Below, piece after piece: positions 47,543-58,621 of a stretch of 64,000 bases of DNA (positions are counted from its first letter, which is position 1; every line of letters begins with the position of its first letter). The notes below the pieces were generated by a model. The model worked only from the letters and a program-made list of their open reading frames with translations. It did not search any database and had not been told where the DNA came from. The stretch is from Cyanophora paradoxa (taxonomy: Eukaryota > Glaucocystophyceae > Cyanophorales > Cyanophoraceae), in contig QPMI01000220.1 in assembly GCA_004431415.1 (NCBI GenBank), forward strand, positions 124,001 to 188,000, written 5' to 3'. Position numbers and translations under genes: made by a program.

Positions 47543-48344
47543 GTGCACGCTCAGCTGGACCGTTTCAACTTTCAACTGCCGTACGCTGAGCCGGCCCGCG
47601 AAACCGGCAATCAGGTTCATGCTTTGCCGGCATCGCCGTCTGCAGTGCGTAATGAATCTCAAGAGACGTCGACGCAGGAAGCTTCTTCGAAGCGCGTCCG
47701 CTGCAATGGAAGATCAGCTAATTGTGTATTGTCTTTGAACGAAAATGATCTCAATCACGCTGAGCAAAGCTTTGACTTCCGCATTTCTGAATCGCGAACT
47801 CATGCTCCCGATTCCGGCGACACTGAATGCGTATCCCGCGAAATTGAGCTCCCCGACCGCCCTGGCTTCCCCCCCACGCGCGAGCAAGCCGTCGCCTTCG
47901 CTTTAGCGACCGTCGAAGCACTCGCGGCTGCGCGGCAGCATCGCTTCGTCGTTCGCTTTGTCGGGTGAGCGAAAATTCATTCAAGTGGACCGCCCATAGC
48001 TGACCTCTGTTCATGATTGCCACGGCAGGCCGGCGATCGAGGACCTCCACATATGCATGGGAGTCCTCAAGCGCCTCCATGACGCCGGCCTCGCGGATAT
48101 CGAAATTCAAGACCTTGTCTACCAGATGCGCGCCGGGAGCGGGCAGCGCGACAGCCGCGTGGCTCTGCGGGCGCTCGAGGCGGCGGGCCGCCTCACCATG
48201 CTCTCGCAAGACGGCCCTCTTCATGACCGGCGCCGCTGGCTGCCGCTCACCCCCATGGTCGACTTCCGCCCCGACCCCCTGCAGAAGGCCTGGATCGCCT
48301 ATGTTTACGGCGAGCCCTCTGCAGACAGCACCATCATCGTTTAG
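47543..48344 (+). CDS. unrecognised protein, two C-terminal exons
   Basis: Frame 2 is open from about 47543 and ends at a GTGAGC donor; a GT-AG intron of about 62 nt (47967-48028) joins it in phase 2 to an exon ending with TAG at 48342-48344. Around the junction the product reads EALAAARQHRFVVRFVG then PAIEDLHICMGVLKRLHDAG. It continues LADIEIQDLVYQM, SRVALRALEAAGRLTMLS, HDRRRWLPLTP and AWIAYVYGEPSADSTIIV. The helix pair followed by a short hairpin (VALRALEAAGRL..) recalls a winged-helix fold, but that is only an impression. No in-frame ATG was found in the first exon, so the gene starts further upstream. Function unknown. Confidence 0.45.
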
Positions 48345-49248
48345 CCAGCTGTTCAGGGTTAGCGGTAGGCCGTGCGAACACAGTTGATGCGCAGAGTTTT
48401 TTCGCTCCAGAACAATCTTTCATATACAGTGCGCTCAATCTGGCCGTTCATTCAGGCTTTTCTTTATTCGGTTAGATCGCAGCGTCTGCTTATCAGCCCT
48501 TTTCTATTCTTTTCAATCTTTACCTTATCTGCTAATCTGCTAATCTGTCTCTATCTTTACTACTTCAACCTGCCGCGCGCGCTGAGCCGGGGTCGATCTA
48601 CATCTGCCCCGTGCATGTTCGTGCCACTACTACTCTTTCATTAGATCCCGGTTCCCCCCTTGCACCCCCGGCGCGCCAAACGCGGCCGGGCCCCTAGTTA
48701 ATAATTAACGCATCATGATGACTCAGTGACTCGACCGCCGTGTGCATCATAATGACAGCACTGCTTATACGGAGGAATTCGAACAACCGACACACTGACA
48801 CGTGACAACACTGACAAGTACCCTGATGGTAAGTATTAGTAACACATTCGCTTCTTTTGGTCACACTCTAGAATTCAATCTGAAGTATGGAGGAGCGTCG
48901 CGAGTCGCGACTCGCGACTCGCGATTCGCGAACTTCGGAAGCGGAGCGTCTAGATCTAGAGGCTCGAAAATACTATGATAGTCGAAATTCAGCCAGATTG
49001 AGCAGCAACGCCGACCCGCGTCGCGTCGTCCCCGGGCTGTCGGCCACAAAAAAAAGCCGAGCGAGGAGGCGCCGCTGGCGGAAAACGCCGAGCATTTCGC
49101 CGAGTCGGAGATCTCGAGAGTACTAGTATACGTAGCGGCCGCTCGGACCTCGCGACTCGAGTCGCGAGTCGCGAGCGAAGCGACGTCGACAACGAGCGAC
49201 CACAGCCCTCTTGTGCCCGCCCCGCGCTGTGGCGCCGGCTAGGACAGC
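48345..49248. other. intergenic; TCGCGA-rich inverted repeat
   Basis: 48893-48930 and 49150-49186 are both made of GTCGCGAGTCGCGACTCGCG-like words in opposite orientation around a 220-bp centre, like the ends of a small fold-back element. The rest is AT-rich without coding signal. Confidence 0.5.
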
Positions 49249-52200
49249 CTAGGAGACGGCGCCCCACTTGGGCCCGGTGCGCTCGGCGGGGGCGAGGGGC
49301 TCGATGGGCCGCTTGTGCACGAGCTCCGGCTTCTTGTCGAGCACCACCTCCGACTTGCGCGTGTACTGCCTGCGCCCCCGCCGCTCGCCAACGGCCCCCG
49401 GGGAGGCGGGCATCGGGTAGGGAGGGGCCGAGCTCACCTGAAGTCGACGTCCGACACGTTGAGCGCCGGGTCGCTCTCCCGGAACTTGACCGTCGTCCCC
49501 TGTACCCCCGAAGAGCCCGCGAGGGGCCCCTGCGCGCCCCGCCGGCGTCAGGGCGCGCGCAGCGCGGGTGCCCGATCGCGGCGCACGTCGTCGGGGGGCG
49601 GCTCCTGCAGGAACGTCGACGTCGGGGGCACGGGCGCCGGCCCGCCCCGGCCCTTGAACGTCAGCGCCTTCTGCGGCGGCTGTGAGCCGTGGGGCGGGCG
49701 GGATAAAGCGCGGGGGGCGCGCCTTCTGCGGCGGGTCCTTCCTCATGTCCTCGGCCCGCTCCAGGGGGTGAACTTTGTCCCGGTTCACTCCTGTCGCGGG
49801 CTCAGGAACGAGGATGAAAAGGGGCAGAAGCGGGGCGGGCGGACCGCGCCAGTGGAAGCTCATGCGGGCCTGGTCGACGACGACCTTGGCGCGCCAGTCG
49901 TCGATCTCCTTCTGCCGCTGCGCCTGCGCCCGCGGAGACGCGTCGGGGGCGGGCAAGCGTTGCCGCGGGTAGCTCGAGGGCGCACGGCCATCTCCTGGAC
50001 GAGGCCGGCGCCGGCGAGGTGGACGCTCTTGAAGAACTCGCCCTCCTTCTCGAAGAGCTGCGGCTTCACCGGCACCGTGTCGAACCCGGGCCTCTCGTCC
50101 TCGCTGCGGGGGGCGTTAGCGGGCGGGGCAAGGCGGGGGCGCAGGGGGGCGGGGCGGGGCGCACGGGGGCCGCGTGTCGCGCCCGCGGTCGCCGAGGGCG
50201 GAGCCGCCGGGCTCGCCGCCCCACGGCTCCCGCAGGTCCGCGACCCGCTGCTCGCTCGGCTTCTTCGGGTGCACGTTCTGCGCCCCGGGCTCGCCCTTTG
50301 GGGGGTACACGAATCCCTCCGGCGTCACGAAGCGCGCCCGCGTCGCCGCGAGCTCCTTCGCCGCGATGTCCGAGTCGTTGACCTGCCGGGCTCCGCACCC
50401 TCAGCGAAGGGCGCCCGCTCGGCGCCTGTACCCCGCGCACGAGGGGTACGGAGAGGGAGAGGTAACGGTCGGAGAAGGTGTAGAACGCGTCCCTGGCCTC
50501 GGGCTTGCCGAGCTCGCGCTGCATGGCCGCCAGCTGCAGCTGGCTGTACTCCAGCTTCTGCCCGCTGTACACGTACACCGGCACGCCCTCGGGCACCGGG
50601 TGCGTGTCCGCGTAGTGCCGCGGCGGGCCCTCCACCGCTTTCTGCGCGGGCCGTGTGAGCCTCCCGGCGAGGCAGGAAGGAAAATGGCCCGGCCGGGATT
50701 CGAACCCTGTTCTCCTCAATGTGGTCGACGTACTGCCTGTGCTTGAGGCCCTCGAGGAACCTGCGGGCGGCGGGGCGGGGCGGGGCGGGGCGGTCAGGCC
50801 AGAGGGTCTCCGAGCGGGCGGCCCCGGCCGCCGCGCGGGCGGACGGGAGGGTACAAGCGCACTCGGGGTTGACGTGCTCGGTGGCGCCCTTGCGGAAGGT
50901 GCGGCGGCGCCCGCCCTGCTCCGCGTCCAGCTCCGCCTGCGACGCCGTGTACTGCGCGGAGCGGGCGCACCGCGTCAGCGAGGAGGGGAGGAGAGGGGTA
51001 CAGGTCCCGGGCGAAGGGGAAGGAGGGATACCAGCGTGGAGGCGTCGACCTCCTTGATCCCCTCGACGTCCTCGGGGACCTGAGGGGGGAGGAAATGAGG
51101 GGTACGTCTCTTAGAAGGGTACGGGGGTACGGAGCGCGCCATGACGTCGCCGAACTTCTTGTCGAGGGCGGCGAGGGCGTCGACGCTGGGGAAGATCTCC
51201 ATGCGCGCCACGTCCCGCATCCGCATCATCTTCCGCAGCTGCGCGCCGCGAGGCGAGGGCCGGTCGGGAGGGGCGGGGCGGGGCGGGCGGGCGCGGGGGC
51301 GGGAGGGGCGGCGCGGGGCGCACGTCCATGAGCTTGTACATGGCGTCGATACACTCCGGGGCGATCTGGGGCGCGCAAGGGGCGCGCCTCGGCGCCCGCC
51401 CGGGGGGGAAGGGGCGCGGGCGGGGCAGACCTTGCCGCGGACGTAGGCGGCCGACTCGGCGAGGATGCCCGACAGCGCCCGCCGCAGCTGCCCCACCCGT
51501 CAGAGAGGGCGGAGGGCGAAGAAGGGCGGGGGCGGAGGGGGCGGGGAGGGAACGGCGCGCGTGCCTTGATGCGCTTGATCTGGAGGTCGAGGGCGGCGTA
51601 GGCGCGGGCCTCGAAGAGGCAGTTCTGGTTGCAGAGGACGCGGAAGTTCTCGTTGTTCGACTCCGTCCTGCCCGCCACGCCGCCTCAGCCTCGGCCGGGC
51701 CCGGGCGGGCGGGCGGGGGACCTCGTCATCTCGTCGATGAGGGCGGCCATGCCACGGGAGGCGAGGCCCTCCACCACGAACTCCCGCACCTCGCTGTCGA
51801 TCACCTGGGGGAGGGGAGGGGATCAAGCGGGGGAGGGGGGGGGGCTGGGGGAGGAGGGCGGGCCTGGAAGCCCGTGAGGATGTCGAGGTCGGGGTCGGCC
51901 CGCTGCTCCTCGCTCAGCCGGTACGTCGCCAGCCGCCGCGCGTTCGCCTGCCGGGGGGAGTGAGCCACGCATTCGCAGGCGCTGCTTCGTAGATCGGGGC
52001 GGGGCGGGCCTGCTCGGAGCCGTCGAGGGCGAGGGCGGCGGCGTTGACGCGGTTGATGCAGCCCATGCACTTGTGCAGCATCGGCGTGTTCTCGTACCTG
52101 CCCGGGGGGCCGCCTCAGGGTCTCATCTAGAGGCGAGGCCTCTAAAGCCCGGGCGCGCGCGCGCACCGGAAGATGATGACGCAGCGGGTGTAGATGCCCT

Positions 52201-54474
52201 TGGCCATGATCCCGCTCGTCATCAGCAGCTTCGGGTTGTGCGTCTTCTCCTTCTCCTTCCCGCCCCCGCCCTCGCCCCCGTGCTCCTTCTCCGCCTCGGC
52301 GCCCTCGCCCGCCGCCGCCGGTGCCGCCTCCTTCTTCTTGGGGGGCTTGAGGGGCCCGTGGAGGCTGGCCCGGAGGCTGACGACGCTGCCGGCCTGCACG
52401 TACTGCCCCCCGTCCTCCCGCGCGCGCTCGTCCGCCGGCGCCGGCTTCGCCAGGTCCCGCGGGGGCAGCCGCGCCGGCAGCACGTTCGCCGTCAGCTGCC
52501 CCCGCCCCTCGTCAGCTCGCTCGGGCGGGGAGCGCGGGTGGGCCGGGGGTACTGCAGCGCACCTTCACGGACGTCTCCCCCCGCACGAGGTCGGCGAGCG
52601 CTGCGGGGGTACGGTGAGCGCGGCGCTCGGGGGCGGGGGGGGAGGGGGGGAGGGGCGCCGGGCCGCACAGAAGGTGGCGAGGCCATAGGGGTCCGGGCCC
52701 GGCTCGCTCTGCTCGGCCGGCCCGCGCGGCTGAAGCGCCGCCGCCGAGGCGAGCGGGTCGGCGGGGGCGGCGGGGAGGCGGCGGGGGCGGCGTGGGCGCC
52801 CCGCCCGCCGCGCCCTTGAGGGTCCCCTTCTTCTCCTCGCGGCCGCCGAGGCCGGCCGCCGGCGAGGGGCCCGCGAGGCGCGCCGCCCCTGGGCCGCCTC
52901 GGGGGCGCCAGGCCGGCGCCGGGGGCGGGGAGGGCGCGGCCTCGGCGGGGGCGGCGCGCGGGGCCGGCCTCTTGCGGACTATGTCGCGGTCGCGCACGGC
53001 GACGGCGAGCGGGGCGCGGAGGGCGGCGGCCACGCGCTCGTGGCCCAGCAGGCCCGTGAGGAAGACCCGCCGGAAGCCGAAGCGCAGCGTCCCGTCGTGC
53101 GCGAGCGGCGCCGAGGCCGCCGGCGCCGCGTCCCCCACAAACTGGAACGACGCCGTCCTGGGGGAGGGGGGGGCAAGGCGTCGGCGCGGGGGTACGTGGT
53201 TTTTCGGGGGGAGGTGGGAGGGGGGCGTACACGGGCTTGTAGGAGGCGCGGAGGTCGTCCCAGGGGCGGGGGCCCGAGGGCATCTGAGCGGCCCGGATCA
53301 CTTCGATCGTGAGCGGGTTGTACCTGCCGCCCGCCCGCCCGTCGCGTCAGACGGCGCGGCGCGCGGGAAGCGCGGAGGGGGGGTACGCGGTCACCGGGTG
53401 CGCATGAGGTCGGTGAGGAGGGGTACGTCGAGGGAGGCCTCGAGGAGGACCTCGGAGAGGGGGAGGGGGAGGGGGTGGACCGGCTGCTGCCGCGTGAGCT
53501 TCAGGGAGGCGCTGGTATCCCCCAGCAGGAACCCGGCGTAGTCGATCCGGCCCCCGGAGACCAGCTCGGGGGGGTACAGCGCCGGGTCGGGGAGGGCGTC
53601 GCCGCCCCCCGGCTTGGCCTTGGCGCCCTCGGCCTTGGGCGCCGCCTTGCCCGCGGGGGGCTTGCCCGCCGCGGCGGCCCCGGGGACGGCCACAGCCGCC
53701 TGCGGGGGCAGCTCCTGCCGCCAGAGCTCGAGCTTGCAGCCCCCGATCGCCTGCAGGGAGAGGAGGAAGGGCTGGCGGGGGGCGTCAGCGCAGCCGGGGC
53801 GCGGCTCGCGGGGTGCGCGCTCGCCTCGTCGGCCATCTTCTCAGCGGTGAAGTCCCGCGTGTAGGGCCCGACCGTGAAGGCCTCGGTCTGCGGGGCGGGC
53901 GGCCCGGCGCGCGTCAGAGGAGCCGCGGCCGCGGCGCCCGCGCGCGGTGCCGGCGGGCACCTTGACTGGCTCCTCGTCGAACATCTGAAAGGTGAAGTAG
54001 TAGACGTGCGTGGGGGGCGGCAGCGCCGCCGCAGCCGCCGCCGCCGCAGCCGCTGCGGCTGCCGCGGACGCCGCCGGCCCGCCCGCGGCTGGCGGCGCTG
54101 TCTGCGGGTGCACGCCGCCCGCCGCGTCCGCTGTGTGAGGCGCTGCGCGCACGGAAGGCATCAGCAGGACAGGACGGCCGGCCTTTGCGCTAAGGGCGGA
54201 GTTGCTAGCTATCCGCTTTCGCGGGGAGCAGGACCGGCGCACGAGGCTCGACAGTTGTGGCGGTTAGCTTGAAGGTCCATGTGAGCTTGTGTGGCACGAT
54301 GATCTCCTCGCCGTCGGGCCCGAGGACGCTGCAAGCGAGGTCAGCCAGGCTGCAGCGGGCAGCGGTTCTGCAGCACGTTTAGCTACGGGCAATAGCGGCG
54401 CACGGTCCAGGAGGCGGCTCCGGCTCCTTTGCACCCGCTGCCGATTTAAGCTCTCCTGCCTTCTTGGGCGGCAT
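49249..54474 (-). CDS. CFAP92: CFAP92/FAP92-like ciliary protein (DUF4550 family)
   Basis: Starts at ATG 54472-54474 (MPPKKAGELKSAAGAKEP, exon 54404-54474) and ends at TAG 49249-49251. Spliced exons give IIVPHKLTWTFK, HVYYFTFQMFDEEPVK, TEAFTVGPYTRDFTAEKMAD, PFLLSLQAIGGCKLELWRQ, YNPLTIEVIRAAQMPSGP, FRRVFLTGLLGHERV and APLAVAVRDRDIV. The LNPL.I.I..A..LP and PL.VEVHDRD segments are the DUF4550 signatures of KIAA1257/CFAP92. Later exons (DPDLDILTGFQ, VIDSEVREFVVEGLASRGMA, LFEARAYAALDLQIKRIK) fit the conserved region after it, which has an ITGF and a VLEGL motif. The tail is basic and ends RTGPKWGAVS. FAP92 belongs to the axonemal central apparatus. An alanine run and a Lys/Glu-rich insert (about 52230-52340) are low-complexity additions. 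The intron after KMADE is GC-AG. Not every exon border was checked. Confidence 0.75.
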
Positions 54475-54666
54475 CGCGCCCGGGCAGTGCGGGAGAGCTC
54501 CTTGGTGCTAAACGAGTGTTTACAGCTGCTGCGAGGGCTAAACTACGGTCGCGGCAGAAAGGGGCTGCTAAGTGGGGGTACGTGTAGTTTGAGGCGACAG
54601 TCAACTTCGGCGCAGCGAGGAGCGCGTTGCATGCCTCCAAATCGAGCCAGAGAAGAACATTTAGAG
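54475..54666. promoter_or_regulatory. 192-bp divergent promoter region between CFAP92-like and GPAT9
   Basis: The two start codons lie head to head at 54474 (minus) and 54667 (plus). Both 5' untranslated regions and promoters must fit in or overlap this stretch. No TATA box or other known element is evident. Confidence 0.5.
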
Positions 54667-57463
54667 ATGGCCAGCGCGCCCGATCCTCACGATTCGGCGA
54701 AGCCGGACCCCCCTCCTCATCCTCCCGATCCGCCGTCGGCGAAGCCCGCCGCACTCTCCACGCCCGTCCACCATCCACACACAACTCACCAGCACACTCC
54801 GCGACAGCGGTCCTTCGTCCTTAGCGGTACGTCCCGAATCGAAGCATACGAATCGCCCCGGCCCGGGTGGTCCCGCTCGCATTAGTCTTCAGCCGTCATT
54901 ATGTGGAGACGCTGACGTACGCCCCGACCCGGCCCCGCAGACTCGAAGGTGCAGCTTGTCAAGGCCGCGAAGGACTCGGAGAGCTCGCCAGACATTGTCG
55001 GTCAGTCGCTCGTGCATTGTGCCGCACGTCGCACCGACGTCGGCATACGATGCAGGCCTGGACAAGGAGTCGGCGAAGCACCACTTCGAGAAGTTGGAGA
55101 CGAAGCTGCTGGAGAAGCTCGATGAGGACCAGGCGCAGGTGGTCTACTCGAAGCCGAGGCCCGTGTTCCAGTTCTCAGACGCGATGCCCACTGTCAAGGT
55201 CGGCGCGCCCCGCCCCGCGCAGCGTTCAGGCGGCCGCGCCTTCTGACGCCGCGCGCGTCATCTGATGCGCCCTTCCGCGCAGAGCGCCATTGCGAACATG
55301 ATCGAGGTTCGCGAGGCCCAGTTCGGGCGGCCGTTGCCGCGCGCCGACCTCCGGCGCGCGTCCGCGCTCATACCGGCGATTTGATCCGCCGGCGCCGCTT
55401 CGCAGGACGACTTCACCAAGTGCTTCCAGTCCAGGCAGCCCGAACGATGGAACTGGAACTTCTGTGCGTGCTTCCCGCGCGGCGCCGCTTCGCCGCGGCG
55501 CCGCTTCGCCCCGCCCCGCCCCGCCTCGCCCCGCCGGCCGCTCACGCGCCGGCCGCGCCGGCAGACCTCTTCCCCATCTGGGCCGTCGGCGTAGTCGTCC
55601 GCTACGGCATCCTCTTCCCCCTCCGGTGCGCGGGCGGCACGCGTACCCCCCCGCGCGGCTGAGGCCGTACCCCGCAGCCTCCTCGCGCTCGTCACGGGCT
55701 TCCTCTCCTTCGTCATCGCCTTCACCGCCGTCCGCAACACCGTCCGCGACGTCAAGCGCCGCCAGCAATACGAGGCCCGCCCGCCCGCCCGCCCGCTTGC
55801 TCGATCCGACCTCGCCGGAGCCTGACGCCGCTTCGCCCGCAGCGGTCCCTGATCTCCTTCTGCTGCGGCGTCTTCGTCATGTCGTGGAGCGGTGTCATTA
55901 AGTACCACGGCACGCGCCCGCCCCGCCGCGCCAACCAGGTGCCCCCTCCCCCTCCCCCGCCCCCGCCGGGCTCCCGCCCCCGCCCCCGCGCCGCGCCTGA
56001 GCGGGCCCCACGCCACGCCCCAGGTCTTCGTGGCGAACCACACGTCCATGATCGATTTCATCATCCTCCAGCAGATGGCCTCCTAGCGCGCCCCGCGGCC
56101 CCCGCCCCGCCCCGCGCCCCTGACGCCCGCCCCCCGCAGCGCCACGGTCGGGCAGCACCACCCCGGGTGCGCCCCGCGCCGTGCCCGCCCCTCTCCCCTG
56201 CACCGCGCTGACGCAGGCGCGGGCAGATGGGTGGGGTGGTGCCAGGACAACCTGCTCGCCTGCCTCGGCTGCATCTGGTTCGACCGCAAGGCCGTCCGCC
56301 CCACCCCGCCCCGCCCCGCCCGCCCGCTCCCGGCCTGCATCCCAGCCGACCCGCCCGCCCGCCCGCCGCAGGCCGAGGACCGGGCCACCGTCTCCCGCCT
56401 GTGCGCCCCGCCCCGCCCCGCCCCGCCCCGCCGGCGGCCCGGCCCCCTGAGAGCCCCCCGCAGGCTGAAGGAGCACATCGCCAAGGCCGACAACAACCCC
56501 CTCCTCATCTTCCCCGAGGGCCCGCCCGCCCCCGCCCCGGCGTGTACATTTACCTTGGGCGCCTGACGTCGGCGGGGGCGGGGGCGCAGGCACGTGCGTG
56601 AACAACGAGTACTGCTGCATGTTCAAGCGCGGCTCCTTCGAGCTCGGCGCCACCGTGTACCCCGTCGGTGCGTCCCGCGTCGCGTACCCCCGCCGCCATC
56701 GCGTACCCCCGCTGACTCGGCGCCCTCCCCCTGCAGCCATCAAGTACAAGTGAGCCGGCGCCGCCCCCTCCCCCCCGCCCCCGTCTGACCCTCGCGCAGT
56801 AAAATTTTCGTGGACGCGTTCTGGAACAGGTACCCCCCCCGTTCGCGCTCAGGGCCGGGCGGTTCGCCGATCGCGGGCGCCGCAGCCGGCAGCAGTCGTT
56901 CGCGCAGCACCTGTTCCACCTTATGACCTCCTGGTGTGTCGTCTGCGACGTGTGCGTGGCCGCGTACCCCCCGAAGCCGCGCGGGGCCCTCCCACGCCTC
57001 CCCGCCCCCCACCGGGCCGCGCGGCGGCAGGTGGTACCTCGAGCCGCAGACGATTCGGCCCAACGAGGACGCCATCGCCTTCGCCAACCGCGTCAAGGTA
57101 CCCCGCCCACACTTCACCCCCCCCCCCCGGCTTCGTTCTCAGCGGGCGGCGCAGACGATCATCGCGTCCAAGGCGGGGCTCGTCGAGGTGCCCTGGGACG
57201 GGTACCTCAAGTACTTCCAGCCCTCCAAGAAGTTCACCGAGGCCAAGCAGGTACCCCCCGAGACCTCTTCCCCCCCATCCCCGACCTGTTCTAATAGCGT
57301 ACCCCCGCAGCGGAAGTTCGCGGAGGCGCTGCTGGGGCGGTACGCGGCGGACCCATCGGTGCCCTTCGTGGCCCCCCCGGGCGAGGACGGCGAGGCGAGG
57401 GCGGCCGGGCAGGGGCCCGGGGCGGCCGGCCTCACCCGCCGCCACGTCTCCGAGTCCGAGTGA
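54667..57463 (+). CDS. GPAT9: ER glycerol-3-phosphate acyltransferase, GPAT9 / GPAT3-4 type
   Basis: Twenty exons splice in frame to 483 codons plus TGA (57461-57463): 54667-54826, 54941-55000, 55056-55198, 55283-55306, 55406-55463, 55565-55625, 55678-55774, 55843-55938, 56024-56085, 56140-56166, 56227-56290, 56372-56400, 56464-56519, 56590-56667, 56737-56749, 56800-56829, 56886-56951, 57031-57097, 57143-57250 and 57311-57463. The PlsC acyltransferase motifs are present: NHTSMID (56036-56056, catalytic H-x4-D), GCIWFDRK, and FPEGT (split by an intron at 56519/56590) followed by CVNNEYCCMFKRGSFELG. Two hydrophobic stretches (FPIWAVGVVVRYGILFPL and LLALVTGFLSFVIAF) precede the active site, as in ER GPATs. 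It makes lysophosphatidic acid from glycerol-3-phosphate and acyl-CoA, the first step of membrane and storage lipid synthesis. Four introns have GC donors. Confidence 0.93.
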
Positions 57464-58621
57464 GCGGGCGGCCTGTAGGCGGCCTGCGTGCGGGCCCGGC
57501 GGCGCCCCGCCTAGTTTCCATGCATGGGAGGCTTCTATATTCCCTCTTTCAACAGTGGTCTTCAGGGTTCCTTCGAAATCTTCTTCTAGAGGCTTGCAAA
57601 TGTACATATTTAGTGCTCGCTGTGGGTCTGCCTGGGTTATTGAGGTTGTGCATCGCGGCTACAGTCAATTCCTAGTGTGCTCCGGTATGAGGCCCTGATG
57701 CCCCTCTCTTTAATTATTGGGGATCTGCAGCTGGGACCCGGGTCCGGCCGTCAACCCGGTAACCCAACTTGGCAACTCATGATCAGTGTGTGACTTGAAG
57801 GGCCAAGCCGCTGAGCCTTGAAGCTCATGATCATCATGGCATCATGCATGAAGGCATTCGAGGTATACATATGTACGTCCGCATGCATATGCGTGAACGA
57901 TGCCCCCTCGCAAATAACTTAGTAAGCCCCGCGCTCATCGTGGCATGCAAAGCCGTGTCTGCAAGACGATCATGGATTTAATAGAGGAATAAATGCCGAC
58001 CTAATTTGAAGGACAGTATTGTCATGTGCACGTCTTGAAAATGAGCACGGCGGGATCACCGTAAAATCGTTGAAGCCTGTTCGCATGCGGACGTAACGAT
58101 GAAAACTATCAGCTGCAGCTATAGCTATAGCCAGCCGACACAACCGATCGCGACTCGCGAGTCCTCGCTAATTATAAACTGTACCGAACTACGAATTCGA
58201 ACGTTAACACGCGTAGATATAAAATATGTGGATCTATGATAATCCCCCATGGCCATGGTCAAGGCCGAAAATCTTAAGCTTGAAATTCGAAGGTTTTTGG
58301 CGGACATACAGATGAACGCTATCAGCTAGCTATAGCCATTTACAACTGATCGCGAATGCACGAAGACTGAATACCGTAGTACATAATTTTGTATATATAT
58401 AAGGATCGTTAAGCTGTAGGTTAGCGTAGCTGTGTACACTCTAGATCTGAACACAATGCACATTGAATGAAACGAAATGCAGCCCAAGGAACGGTAAGAC
58501 AGCCCCCGCCTGCGCCTACAGCTGTTGCTGCCCAGCGAAATATCTACACGCACGCCGCTCGCGGGGCGGGGCGGGCCCAGAAACGAGGCGCGAGATCGAG
58601 CGCCGCGGGCGACCCCGCCGC
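57464..58621. other. intergenic, AT-rich, no gene
   Basis: About 1.15 kb between convergent genes. It contains short inverted words (CTATAGCTATAG near 58118, CCATGGCCATGG near 58249) and a TATATATAT stretch near 58393. No exon, RNA gene or mobile element was recognised. Confidence 0.5.

Noticed and set aside
49315-50658. 447-codon plus-strand frame
   Set aside because: It is antisense to spliced CFAP92-like exons that carry conserved motifs; the plus frame has no domain.
50680-50770. possible tRNA (GGTTCGAATCC T-arm) on the minus strand
   Set aside because: No matching acceptor stem, D-arm or anticodon arm; the upstream sequence is the exon encoding FLEGLKHRQYVDHIEE.
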